From NCBI RefSeq assembly GCF_000152805.1, contig NZ_CH902578.1, positions 2,135,834 through 2,199,833 of the forward strand: DNA of 64,000 nucleotides, given 5' to 3'. Shown in pieces: positions 56,198 to 64,000 of this stretch; position 1 is the first letter of the stretch, and every line of letters starts with the position of its first letter. A program made the position numbers and the translations under genes. The stretch comes from Maritimibacter alkaliphilus HTCC2654. Its GTDB lineage: Bacteria; Pseudomonadota; Alphaproteobacteria; Rhodobacterales; Rhodobacteraceae. Under the pieces are notes generated by a model, which ran no database searches, was not told the DNA's origin, and was given only the letters and a program-made list of their open reading frames with translations.

Positions 56198-56521
56198 CTA
56201 GCGCTTCTTCCCAAGGCCCGGCGACCCCGCTTGCTTCATTGGGAGGTGCTGATTTTGCCAGTCCAAGTAAGAACGCCCGGAGCGTGCGGCTCTTTTTCGC
56301 CTATCTGCGATGTTCAATTGGTTTAGCTCGGCCTCGAGCTTTCCAAGTGTCACCCGCTCTTTTCGAGCGCGAATAACGATCTCCTCAATTCGTGCAGATG
56401 CTTCCCGCAGGCGTTTGAGCTCCGACCCAGAAGCGCACTTGGACTCTTTTCGTATTCTAGTCCGAGCCGTGTTTACCAGCTCCCAAACTTGCTTTGACAT
56501 ACCAGTTTTCGAGCGAGCCAT
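56198..56521 (-). CDS. Orphan basic protein in an AT-richer patch
   Basis: This 107-residue ORF is rich in Arg and Lys with a central helical, possibly coiled-coil stretch (about 32-78). GAGGGTC precedes ATG 56521; an in-frame ATG at 56578 is also possible. I recognise no family. Base composition (near 50% GC by eye) and codon use differ from the neighbours, so it may be recently acquired or a remnant of a mobile element. It is not related to ectoine as far as can be seen. Confidence 0.5.
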   Translation of the reverse strand: MARSKTGMSKQVWELVNTARTRIRKESKCASGSELKRLREASARIEEIVIRARKERVTLGKLEAELNQLNIADRRKRAARSGRSYLDWQNQHLPMKQAGSPGLGKKR

Positions 56522-56578
56522 TGCGACCCTCAGAAAGTGGACGAAGTAATGGTTTATACACTCCTTCAAAGTCCACAT

Positions 56579-56674
56579 CCTGTCAAATTCGGTACGAGCG
56601 TAAGAGCAGCATCGCCTTAAAGGAATCCGACCGATCTTAACGTCAAGCTATCGCGAAGAGCCCTTTTTGACAGG
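56579..56674. repeat. 9-base inverted repeat bounding a 96-base AT-richer segment
   Basis: CCTGTCAAA (56579-56587) is the exact complement of TTTGACAGG (56666-56674). It could be the ends of a small non-coding element or a widely spaced operator pair upstream of the orphan ORF. No flanking direct repeat was seen. The rest of the gap to 56719 holds no gene. Confidence 0.4.
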
Positions 56675-56719
56675 TGCAACGACGCCCTTTCAGATTTAGA
56701 TCTACCTCTGTGGCTCACC

Positions 56720-57496
56720 CTACCCCCGCACCACCGACACCGCCTGATAGATCAGGTTCGCGGGCGCCTGCGACTCCATGAAGGCGATGTCGTAGGCGTC
56801 GCGGCCCACGGCGATCTTGGCGAGCGTGTCGGGCGTGCCCATGCCGGTCGGGTCGACGAGGTGCCATGCCCCGTCGAGCCAGACTTCGGCGACCGCATGG
56901 AAATCGGCGGGCCAGACGTCGGGGCCGTAGGCGGCGACCATGCGGGCCGGGATTTGCGCGGCGCGGACCATGGCGCAGATCAGGTGGGCGTAGTCGCGGC
57001 AGACCCCCTGACGGCCCGCGAAGGTTTCGAGGACGTTGGTGTCCGCATCCGAGCTTCCGGGCACATAGGACAGGTTGTGTTCGATCCAGTCGCGGATCGC
57101 GGCGACCTTGGCCCCGCCCGTCAGATCACCGAAACGCTTGCCGACGAAGGCAACGAACTTGTCCGACTGCACGTAGCGCGAGGGGCGCAGGTAGGGCGCG
57201 ACTTCGGAGGGCAGCTGGTGGATCGGCACGGCGGACAGGCTGTCGAGCGGCACGTTCTTGCGCGTCACGTCCACCTTGGCCTGATAGGTCAGATACATCT
57301 CGTTGCCCGGCACCCGCGCCCAGACCCGCTGGCCGACACCGGAATCGCCCGTGATCCGGTCGATGGTCGCATCCCCGAAGGTGATCCATTCTTCCGCGAT
57401 TTCCTGCCCGTCGGTATGCGCCGCCTCAAGCGCCAGAAAGACGGTATTCGCCTGCGTGAAGCCGTAGTGCATGGTGACGTCGATGTTCAGGCGCAT
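56720..57496 (-). CDS. Transglutaminase-like cysteine peptidase family protein
   Basis: This 258-residue protein has an N-terminal beta domain and a transglutaminase core with the triad Cys166 in GRQGVCRDYAH, His200 in ADFHAVAEVW and Asp215 in HLVDPTG. Bacterial members act as proteases or amidases; the substrate is unknown. Start MRLNIDV is chosen over an in-frame ATG 16 codons up because it matches the family's usual beginning. Confidence 0.88.
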   Translation of the reverse strand: MRLNIDVTMHYGFTQANTVFLALEAAHTDGQEIAEEWITFGDATIDRITGDSGVGQRVWARVPGNEMYLTYQAKVDVTRKNVPLDSLSAVPIHQLPSEVAPYLRPSRYVQSDKFVAFVGKRFGDLTGGAKVAAIRDWIEHNLSYVPGSSDADTNVLETFAGRQGVCRDYAHLICAMVRAAQIPARMVAAYGPDVWPADFHAVAEVWLDGAWHLVDPTGMGTPDTLAKIAVGRDAYDIAFMESQAPANLIYQAVSVVRG

Positions 57497-57670
57497 GGGC
57501 GGCTCCACAAGGTTTGGTGACAAGAAACGGGCGCGCTTCGCCAACCCTCACGGGCGGGGAGCGGTTCCGATGTCGGTTTCAGTCAGGGTGTTTCGCCGCC
57601 CCACTATCCGGCCTTCGCGCGGCGATCAATGGGGGATTGCGGGGTAGCCCGGTGCCGCGCCTTCGATCCC

Positions 57671-58714
57671 TCAGTTTCGCAGCACGCTCCCCTCGAAGCC
57701 GAGGATATAGTCGGACCCGAACGCACGCGCGGGGGTGAGAAAACCGGGGGCCGTCTGCCCCTCGGACACCGCCTTGGCGATGCGTGTCGCGGTCAGGCTG
57801 GTCAGGTAGTAACCCTCGGCGGTCGTCATGACGTGCTGCACGGCATCGCCCTTTGCGTTCTCGGCGCGGCCATAGACGATGCACCGCCCGGTGGACCTTG
57901 CTGTGGCGTCGGGGCCTTCCGGCATTCGCGCAAGCACCCGGTTGACGATCGCGCGTCCGGCACCGGCCAGAAAACGGCGCAGGAAAAGCGGCAGCTTCAA
58001 AAGGGTCACCATATCCTTGGGCGGGACGAGAAAGACCTCGATGTTCGGAATGGCGGTCGTATGCCAGGCCGTCACGATGTCGCCCCAGCTGATCGCAGCC
58101 ACCCGCTCCGGCCCCTCGCCCATGTCCAACGTCGAAAAGACACCGCCGGGACGCGGCACAAGGTCACCGTCGCGGCGCACATAGGGCGGGTTGCCCAAAT
58201 GCGGGATCGCGGACATCGCGGTCCCGCGCGACGCCTGCGCCATGCCTTTGAAGGCGAGCGTCAGCTTGGTCGCATCCGGCAGGCGTTCCTTGAGCATCGC
58301 CGCCATGCAGTCGGTCGGCACCACGTCGAAGCCGGTTCCCGGCATGATCGTGATACCCGCCGCCTTGGCCCGTTCATCCAGCGCGGCGCAGCCCGCGAGC
58401 ACGTCGATCTCGCCGGTGATATCGAGATAGTGGGTGTGCGTCGCAAGGCAGGCCTCTGTCAGCGCCGCGTAGGTTTCGCGAAACGGCCCGGCGCCGTTCA
58501 GCAGCGTGTCGATCCCGTCGAGGGCCGCACGGGTCGCCGCACGGTCATCGACGCCGAAGGCCACCCATTCGAGCCCGAGATCCTCGGCAAGCGGCCCCAG
58601 CCTCGTCGCGTCGCGCCCGCCGAGGCGCGGGGTCAGACCCATCTTCACCGCTTCGCGCGCGATCAACTCGCCCGTGTAGCCATAGGCCCCATAGATCAGG
58701 ATCTGCCCTGCCAT
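57671..58714 (-). CDS. Saccharopine dehydrogenase NADP-binding domain protein
   Basis: This 347-residue protein has a Rossmann opening ILIYGAYGYTGELIAREAV (about 5-23), then NGAGPFRETY (about 74-83) and a C-terminal domain of the Lys9-like family, in which the trans-acting reductase-type members are also found. Its real reaction is unknown; amino-acid synthesis is only a family guess. It lies downstream of the opp operon on the same strand, separated by 66 bases. Confidence 0.82.
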   Translation of the reverse strand: MAGQILIYGAYGYTGELIAREAVKMGLTPRLGGRDATRLGPLAEDLGLEWVAFGVDDRAATRAALDGIDTLLNGAGPFRETYAALTEACLATHTHYLDITGEIDVLAGCAALDERAKAAGITIMPGTGFDVVPTDCMAAMLKERLPDATKLTLAFKGMAQASRGTAMSAIPHLGNPPYVRRDGDLVPRPGGVFSTLDMGEGPERVAAISWGDIVTAWHTTAIPNIEVFLVPPKDMVTLLKLPLFLRRFLAGAGRAIVNRVLARMPEGPDATARSTGRCIVYGRAENAKGDAVQHVMTTAEGYYLTSLTATRIAKAVSEGQTAPGFLTPARAFGSDYILGFEGSVLRN

Positions 58715-58780
58715 TCCGTCCTCCCCGGTCCCGCGTGGGCCGACGCTAGCAGATCGCAAACGGCCTGTCCCAATCTGTGC

Positions 58781-60622
58781 CTAGCGAACGGGTTCCACCA
58801 CCTCGTCGCTGACCATCGGTTCGGCGGCGAGGATCACGTCGAGCGGATCGTGCTCCGCCACCCAATGCCCCGGCGCGATCTGGTTCAGTCGCGGCGTATA
58901 GTCTTCGTTCCCGGCCCGCAGCTTGGACGGCAGGAACCTGAGCGCGGCTTTCGGGTCCAGCGGCGAGGGCAGTTCACCGGGGATGCGAATACGTTCCCGC
59001 GTGCGTTCCAGTTCCGGGTCCGGAATCGGAACCGCGGAAATCAGCGCCTTGGTGTAGGGGTGCACCGGATCTTCGACCACGGTCCCGGCATCCGCCAGTT
59101 CCACGATGCGACCGAGATAAAGCACCATGATCCGGTTCGAAATCGCGCGCACGACGGACAGGTCGTGGCTGATGAAGATCATCGACATGCCGAACTCGGC
59201 CTGAAGGTCTTTCAGCAGCCGCACGATCTGGGCCTGAATGGACACGTCGAGGGCCGAAACAGCCTCGTCACAGATGATGAGCTTGGGCTTGTTGATCATG
59301 GCGCGGGCGATGCCGACGCGCTGGTTCTGACCGCCCGACAGCTCATGCGGGTAACGGTTGAACATGCCGCGTTCCAGACCCACGCGGTCCATCATCGCCA
59401 GCACTTCGTCCTTGCGCTGGGACTTCGACAACTCCGGGCGGAAGGTCTTGAGCGGCTCGGCGATGCTGTCGGAAATCGTCATGCGCGGGTCGAGCGAGGC
59501 GAGCGGGTCTTGAAACACCAACTGCATGTCCTTGCGCGACTTGGTCAGCGCGCGTTTGTCGAGGTCCGTGAAAGACGACCCGAGCCACGACACCGCGCCG
59601 CCCGTGGGTTCGATCAGGCGCAGCACGGCGCGGGCCAGCGTGGACTTGCCGCAGCCGCTTTCGCCCACGACACCAAGCGTCTCGCCCTTGGCAAGGTCGA
59701 AGGTCACGCCGTTCACGGCCTTGAGCGGGATGGTCCGCCCGAACAACCCGCCCTTCACGCGGATCGGAAAATGCACCTGAATGTCGTCGGCGGACAGAAG
59801 CGGTTCGGCCGTCTCTGCCGTGCCCTCCGGCGCGCCCTCGTCGTCGATGCGCGGCATCGCGTCGAGCAACTTTTTCGTATAGTCGTGTTTCGGCGCGTTG
59901 AAGACCTGCATCACATCGCCGGACTCGACATATTCGCCCAGCTTCATCACCTCGATCCGGTCGCACATGCGCGCCACCACGCCCATGTCGTGCGTGATGA
60001 GCGCGATGGCCGTCCCGCTCTGGGTCTGCAATTCATGCATGAGGTCGAGGATTTCGGCCTGCACCGTCACATCGAGCGCCGTGGTCGGCTCGTCCGCGAT
60101 CAGCAGCTTCGGCTCGCACAGCATGGCCTGCGCGATCATCACCCGCTGGCGCATCCCGCCTGACAGTTCGTGCGGATACTGCGTCATGCGCCGCTCGGCC
60201 TCGGGGATCTGCACGCGATTGAGCCAGTCGAGGCAAGCCCGCCGCGCCGCCGATCCCGACAGCCCCTTATGGACCTTCAGCACTTCGGCCATCTGGTCGC
60301 CGACCTTGAGGTGGGGCGTCAGCGCAGTGAGCGGGTCCTGAAAGATCATGCCGACGTCCGAGCCGCGCAGGCGGTTCAGCTTGCCGACGGGCAGGTTCAG
60401 GATTTCGTTTCCCTGAAACGTCACCGATCCGGTGGCGCGGCCGTTTGGCGGTAAAAGGCCCATCGCGGCCATGAAGCTTTGCGACTTGCCGGAGCCGGAT
60501 TCCCCGACGATGCCAAGGCATTCGCCGGCCTGAATATCGAACGACACGCCTTTGACGGCTTGAACCTCGCCGTCCGGGGTCGAGAAAGAAACGCGCAGGT
60601 CGCGGGCGGACAACACGGTCAT
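58781..60622 (-). CDS. Oligopeptide ABC transporter, fused ATP-binding protein (OppD-OppF)
   Basis: This 613-residue protein has two complete ABC domains. The first has Walker A GESGSGKS (about 40-47) and signature LSGGMRQRV (about 152). The second has Walker A GESGCGKST (about 347-355) and signature LSGGQNQRVG (about 455), and each has an OppD/F-type C-terminal extension. It energises uptake by the two permeases encoded upstream on the same strand. The fusion replaces separate oppD and oppF genes. Its start is 2 bases from the oppC stop. Confidence 0.93.
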   Translation of the reverse strand: MTVLSARDLRVSFSTPDGEVQAVKGVSFDIQAGECLGIVGESGSGKSQSFMAAMGLLPPNGRATGSVTFQGNEILNLPVGKLNRLRGSDVGMIFQDPLTALTPHLKVGDQMAEVLKVHKGLSGSAARRACLDWLNRVQIPEAERRMTQYPHELSGGMRQRVMIAQAMLCEPKLLIADEPTTALDVTVQAEILDLMHELQTQSGTAIALITHDMGVVARMCDRIEVMKLGEYVESGDVMQVFNAPKHDYTKKLLDAMPRIDDEGAPEGTAETAEPLLSADDIQVHFPIRVKGGLFGRTIPLKAVNGVTFDLAKGETLGVVGESGCGKSTLARAVLRLIEPTGGAVSWLGSSFTDLDKRALTKSRKDMQLVFQDPLASLDPRMTISDSIAEPLKTFRPELSKSQRKDEVLAMMDRVGLERGMFNRYPHELSGGQNQRVGIARAMINKPKLIICDEAVSALDVSIQAQIVRLLKDLQAEFGMSMIFISHDLSVVRAISNRIMVLYLGRIVELADAGTVVEDPVHPYTKALISAVPIPDPELERTRERIRIPGELPSPLDPKAALRFLPSKLRAGNEDYTPRLNQIAPGHWVAEHDPLDVILAAEPMVSDEVVEPVR

Positions 60623-60623
60623 A

Positions 60624-61556
60624 TCAGCGGTCCTTCGGGTCGAGTGCATCGCGCAGACCGTCACCGATGAAGAACATGGTGATGATGATCGCGACGTAGA
60701 AAAACAGGGGGAACAAAAGCTGCCATGTGGTGCCATAGGCCATCGTCCCGGCCCCTTCCGATATCAGCTTGCCGAGCGACGTGTAGGGTTCTGAAATCCC
60801 CAGACCGAGGAACGAGATGAACGACTCGGTCAGGATCATCTCGGGCACGAGGAGCGAGGCATAGACGATCACCACGCCGATCAGGTTCGGCAGGATGTGG
60901 CGGATCATGATCTGCACCTCGGACACGCCCGAGGCGCGCGCGGCCTCGATGAATTCTCGGGTTTTGAGGCTCAGGGTCTGCGCCCGCACGATCCGGCTCA
61001 TCGTGAGCCAGCCGACCGCACCCAGGGACACGAAGAGCATGAAGAACGAGCGCCCGGCGATGACCAGCAGCAGAATGATGACGAGGGTCAGCGGGATCGC
61101 CAGCAGGATGTCGACGAACCGCATCATGGCGCTGTCGACCCGGCCCCCCACGTAGCCCGCGACAAGCCCATAGGTCGTGCCGATAATGAGCGCGGTGAGC
61201 GCCCCCACGAGGCCCACGAGCAGCGAGGTGCGCGTCGCCTGAATGACGCGGGAATACAGGTCGCGGCCAAGCTCATCGAGACCGAAGAAGTGGCCGTTGG
61301 CGATGGACGGCGCGCCCTCGGACGCGATGTTCCCCATCCGATCCCAGTCGATTTCTTCGTTCGACCACTGGGCGAAGAGCGGGCCGACGATCACGAAGAT
61401 CACGATCAGGGCGAGCACGAAAACGCTCGCCATCGCGGCCTTGTTCTGAACGAACCGGATCTGCGCGTCTTTCAGGAGCGAGCGGCCCTTGACCGGGATC
61501 TGGTCGGTGAAATCGTCCGCCACGGCGGCGGCGCGTTGGGAGCTTCCGAAAACCAT
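60624..61556 (-). CDS. oppC: Oligopeptide ABC transporter permease, OppC type
   Basis: This 310-residue permease has an N-terminal cytoplasmic part, six hydrophobic helices and the EAA loop EAARASGVSEVQIMIRHILPN (in two parts, about 204-224), which contacts the ATPase. The FGLDELGRDLYSRVIQATRTS stretch (about 91) is characteristic of OppC/DppC. It lies between oppB and the fused ATPase gene, each with spacings of a few bases. Confidence 0.94.
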   Translation of the reverse strand: MVFGSSQRAAAVADDFTDQIPVKGRSLLKDAQIRFVQNKAAMASVFVLALIVIFVIVGPLFAQWSNEEIDWDRMGNIASEGAPSIANGHFFGLDELGRDLYSRVIQATRTSLLVGLVGALTALIIGTTYGLVAGYVGGRVDSAMMRFVDILLAIPLTLVIILLLVIAGRSFFMLFVSLGAVGWLTMSRIVRAQTLSLKTREFIEAARASGVSEVQIMIRHILPNLIGVVIVYASLLVPEMILTESFISFLGLGISEPYTSLGKLISEGAGTMAYGTTWQLLFPLFFYVAIIITMFFIGDGLRDALDPKDR

Positions 61557-61568
61557 GTCGTTTCCCCC

Positions 61569-62492
61569 TCAGTAACGGATCTTGGGATCGAACCACGCAT
61601 AGGCGAGGTCGGTGATGAGGTTCACGAACACGGTGAGCGTGCCGTAAAGGATCGTGACGCCCAGAAGCACGGCGTAGTCGCGGGTGAGCGCCGATCCGAC
61701 ATAGGCCGCGCCAAGACCGCCGGTCGAGAAGTAGAGGTCGACGAAAACCGAGCCGGTGAGCACGTAGACGAAGACCGGGCCAAGATAGCTGACCACCGGC
61801 AGAAGTGTGGGTTTCATCGCGTGGCGCCAGATCACCGTGCGGGTCGGCAGGCCCTTGGCCCGCGCCGTGCGAATGAAGTTGGAGTTCAGCACTTCGAGCA
61901 TGGACGAGCGCGTGAGGCGCGCGATGTTGCCCATGTAGGAGGTCGAGAGCGCGATCACCGGCATGATGAGGTATTGCCACTGCCCGCCGTTCCAGCCGCC
62001 GCCCGGCAGCCAGCCCAGCCAGAGCGTGAAAACGAGGATCAGGATCGGGCCCATGATGAAGTTGGGCAGCGCCTGTGCGCCGATGCCCATGCTGACGGCG
62101 GCATAGTCGATCCACGAATTGTGCCGGATCGCGGCGGCGACGCCGAGGCCGACGCCCACCACCGTCGCCGCGATGAAGGACAGCGATCCGTAAGTCAGCG
62201 AAATCGGGAAACCCTGCGCGATGATGTCGTTCACGTCGCGGTCCTTGAACTTGAACGACGGGCCGAAATCGAAATGCAGGACGATGTTGGTCAGGTAGTC
62301 CCAGAGTTGCTTCCAAAGCGGCTGATCCAGCCCATAGCGCGCTTCGAGGTTGGCGAGCACGGCGGGCGGCAGGGGGCGTTCCGAGGTGAACGGGCCGCCG
62401 GGCGCATACTGGATCAGGAAGAACGAGGCGATGATGAGGATCAGGATCGTCGGGATCGCGATCAGAAGTCGCCGGATGATGTAGGAAACCAC
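61569..62492 (-). CDS. oppB: Oligopeptide ABC transporter permease, OppB type
   Basis: This 307-residue permease starts with the typical MVSYIIRRLLIAIPTILILI helix and has the EAA-like loop IRTARAKGLPTRTVIWRHAMKP (in two parts, about 207-228). It forms the membrane channel with OppC. It begins after a strong hairpin downstream of oppA and ends 12 bases before oppC. Confidence 0.94.
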   Translation of the reverse strand: MVSYIIRRLLIAIPTILILIIASFFLIQYAPGGPFTSERPLPPAVLANLEARYGLDQPLWKQLWDYLTNIVLHFDFGPSFKFKDRDVNDIIAQGFPISLTYGSLSFIAATVVGVGLGVAAAIRHNSWIDYAAVSMGIGAQALPNFIMGPILILVFTLWLGWLPGGGWNGGQWQYLIMPVIALSTSYMGNIARLTRSSMLEVLNSNFIRTARAKGLPTRTVIWRHAMKPTLLPVVSYLGPVFVYVLTGSVFVDLYFSTGGLGAAYVGSALTRDYAVLLGVTILYGTLTVFVNLITDLAYAWFDPKIRY

Positions 62493-62517
62493 GGGCCACC
62501 CTTTTGGAAAATGGGGT

Positions 62518-62544
62518 GCGCGCCCCGGACGGTCCGGGGCGCGC
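62518..62544 (-). repeat. Perfect 13-base-arm inverted repeat between oppA and oppB
   Basis: GCGCGCCCCGGAC (62518-62530) and GTCCGGGGCGCGC (62532-62544) are perfect complements around a single base. In the mRNA it forms a very stable hairpin just after the oppA stop, without a U tract. It may protect oppA mRNA and lower oppB expression. Confidence 0.75.
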
Positions 62545-62571
62545 GCATTTCAACGATGTGAAAGGCTCTGA

Positions 62572-64000
62572 TTACTCGGCGATCTTGTAGAGATCTTTCG
62601 AGTACCAGTTCTGTTCGACGTTATCGACGGGCCAGCCGCCCAGATCGCTGTCGAGCATGTAGACACCGGCGTAGTGGTAGATCGGGATCACCGGCATCTC
62701 TTCGTAAAGGATTTCCTCGACCTCGGTGTAGAGCGGCGAGGTGTCGTCGGACGTCTTGGCCTGTTCCAGCAGTTCGTCGACGCGCTCGTTGGAATACTTG
62801 CCGTCGTTATAGCCCGACTGGCTGTCGAGCAGGTCGAGGAAGGTCGAGGCTTCGTTGTAGTCGCCGCACCATGCGCCGCGGGCCATTTCGAAGTTCTGGT
62901 TGCCGCGCTCTTCGAGGAACACTTTCCATTCCATGTTGGCGAGCGTCGCCTGAACGCCCAGCTTCTGCTTCCAAAGCTGGCTCAGGGCCACCGCGACTTT
63001 CTCATGCGCTTCCGAGGTGTTGTAGACCATCTCGAATTCCAGCGGATTGTCGGGGCCGTAACCCGCTTCGGCCAGAAGGTCTTTGGCCATCTGGTCGCGT
63101 TCCGCCTGGCTCATCTCGGTCCACGGCAGGGTCGGCGGCTCGAAGCCCGCGACGGCGGCCGGGGTGAAGGTATAGGCCGGGGGCTGCCCGCCCTGCATCA
63201 CCTTCTCGACGATGATGTTGCGGTCCACGGCCATGGCGAGCGCCTTGCGCACGTTCACGTCCTTGAACGCTTCGGGGCCGGAATCGGACACGTTGAAGGT
63301 GTAGTAGTAGTTACACAGACGCGGGAAACTCACCGCTTCGTCCGGGTATTCTTCGGAGAGGGACGGATACTGACCGGCCGGAATGTCGGTGCGGTCGAGC
63401 TCGCCGGCGAGGTAACGGGTCAGCGCCACGTTCTCGTCGTTGATGACCAGAGCCACGACACGGTCGATGATCGTGTTCTCGTTGTCCCAATACATCTCGT
63501 TGCGCACGCGCACCGAACGCTCGCCCGGCAGGTGCTCTTCCAGCACGTAGGCGCCGTTCGAGACGATGTTCTCCGGTTTGGTCCATTCGCTGCCATGCTC
63601 TTCGATCACCGACTGCGGCGACGGGAAGGTAGTGGAATGGGTGGTCATCTGCGGGAAGTAGGGCAGCGGCGCGGTCAGTTTGACCTCGAGCGTGTAGTCG
63701 TCGATCGCGGTCACGCCGAGTGTTTCGGGATCGGCTTCGCCCGCGACGATCTCCGACGCGTTCTCAAGCGACATCAGCTCCATGAACCACTGATAGGGGG
63801 ACGCGGTTTCGGGGTCCGCCGCACGGCGCCAGGCATAGACGAAATCGTTCGCCGTCACCGGATCGCCGTTCGACCACTTGGCGTTCTCACGCAGGGTGAA
63901 TGTGTAGGTCTTCTTGTCCTCGGACGCCTCGTAGCCCGTGGCAACGCCCGGCACCAGATTGCCGTCGGCATCCTGGTTCATCAGGCCCTCGAACAGGTCG
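62572..64000 (-). CDS. oppA: Oligopeptide ABC transporter substrate-binding protein, 5' end beyond the window
   Basis: At least 470 residues of an OppA/MppA family 5 solute-binding protein are visible, reading off the window end with DLFEGLMNQDADGNLVPG. Family features include YTFTLRENAKWSNGDPVTANDF (in two parts), FVYAWRRAADP, the AVDRNIIVEKV segment and the C-terminal IPIYHYAGVYML. It captures peptides in the periplasm for OppBC-DF. Signal peptide and start lie beyond base 64000. It is the first visible gene of the minus-strand opp operon. Confidence 0.94.
   Translation of the reverse strand, partial: DLFEGLMNQDADGNLVPGVATGYEASEDKKTYTFTLRENAKWSNGDPVTANDFVYAWRRAADPETASPYQWFMELMSLENASEIVAGEADPETLGVTAIDDYTLEVKLTAPLPYFPQMTTHSTTFPSPQSVIEEHGSEWTKPENIVSNGAYVLEEHLPGERSVRVRNEMYWDNENTIIDRVVALVINDENVALTRYLAGELDRTDIPAGQYPSLSEEYPDEAVSFPRLCNYYYTFNVSDSGPEAFKDVNVRKALAMAVDRNIIVEKVMQGGQPPAYTFTPAAVAGFEPPTLPWTEMSQAERDQMAKDLLAEAGYGPDNPLEFEMVYNTSEAHEKVAVALSQLWKQKLGVQATLANMEWKVFLEERGNQNFEMARGAWCGDYNEASTFLDLLDSQSGYNDGKYSNERVDELLEQAKTSDDTSPLYTEVEEILYEEMPVIPIYHYAGVYMLDSDLGGWPVDNVEQNWYSKDLYKIAE

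Noticed and set aside
57629-60163. 844-codon plus-strand frame opposite the saccharopine-type and OppDF genes
   Set aside because: It is antisense to two ABC domains with intact Walker and signature motifs and has no recognisable domain.
60897-62561. 554-codon plus-strand frame opposite oppB and oppC
   Set aside because: It is antisense to two permeases with clear membrane helices and is very rich in charged residues.

Overview
The window is high-GC, gene-dense chromosomal DNA of an alphaproteobacterium. It is most likely a marine or halotolerant member of the Rhodobacterales (Rhodobacteraceae/Roseobacter relatives). Grounds: the CbtB-CbtA-DUF1636-CobW-CobN cobalamin block, a COQ9 homologue, an alphaproteobacterial-type ParC, the divergent argH/tlpA pair, an ectABC-ask ectoine operon behind a MarR-type regulator, and many start/stop overlaps. 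No tRNA, rRNA, CRISPR array, prophage or complete insertion sequence was seen. No clearly new multi-gene system was found; the most unusual items are listed as findings.

Region 1 (1-10.9 kb) is cobalt/cobalamin metabolism. A 5'-truncated cobalamin riboswitch precedes cbtB and cbtA (predicted cobalt uptake). A divergent DUF1636 gene follows, then a tightly coupled cobW-GNAT-cobN-GNAT run. After a small lipoprotein gene come a multi-pass membrane protein, an LrgA/LrgB pair and cobO. A second, unrelated adenosyltransferase (PduO type) lies at 32.2 kb.

Region 2 (10.9-30.2 kb) is general metabolism: 2,4-dienoyl-CoA reductase, an amino-acid dehydrogenase, argH, a TlpA thioredoxin, a membrane di-iron hydroxylase, a FAS1-like dehydratase, an FMN reductase, an acetolactate-synthase-like enzyme, two Rhodobacterales-type unknowns, a CPBP protease, accD-folC, a rhodanese lipoprotein-like protein, a LysM protein and a PatB/MalY C-S lyase.

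Region 3 (30.2-43.7 kb) has def-def2-fmt for N-formyl-Met handling (def2 looks catalytically dead), the PduO-type adenosyltransferase, parC, a secreted polysaccharide-lyase-like protein, a DUF898-M48 peptidase-EEP phosphatase run, a cytochrome P450 and a lipoprotein.

Region 4 (43.7-51.6 kb) holds tuf, a ZntB/CorA transporter, a HAD phosphatase, an ArsR-SRPBCC pair, an alpha/beta hydrolase, rpsU, and COQ9 coupled to a quinone oxidoreductase.

Region 5 (51.6-64 kb) is the ectoine operon with its regulator, a short AT-richer patch with one orphan ORF, a transglutaminase, a saccharopine-dehydrogenase-like protein, and an oligopeptide ABC transporter operon (oppA-oppB-oppC-oppDF) whose oppA is cut by the window end. 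A family of GC-rich hairpin repeats sits just after several stop codons (7.1, 10.7, 21.8, 32.2, 51.6 kb).
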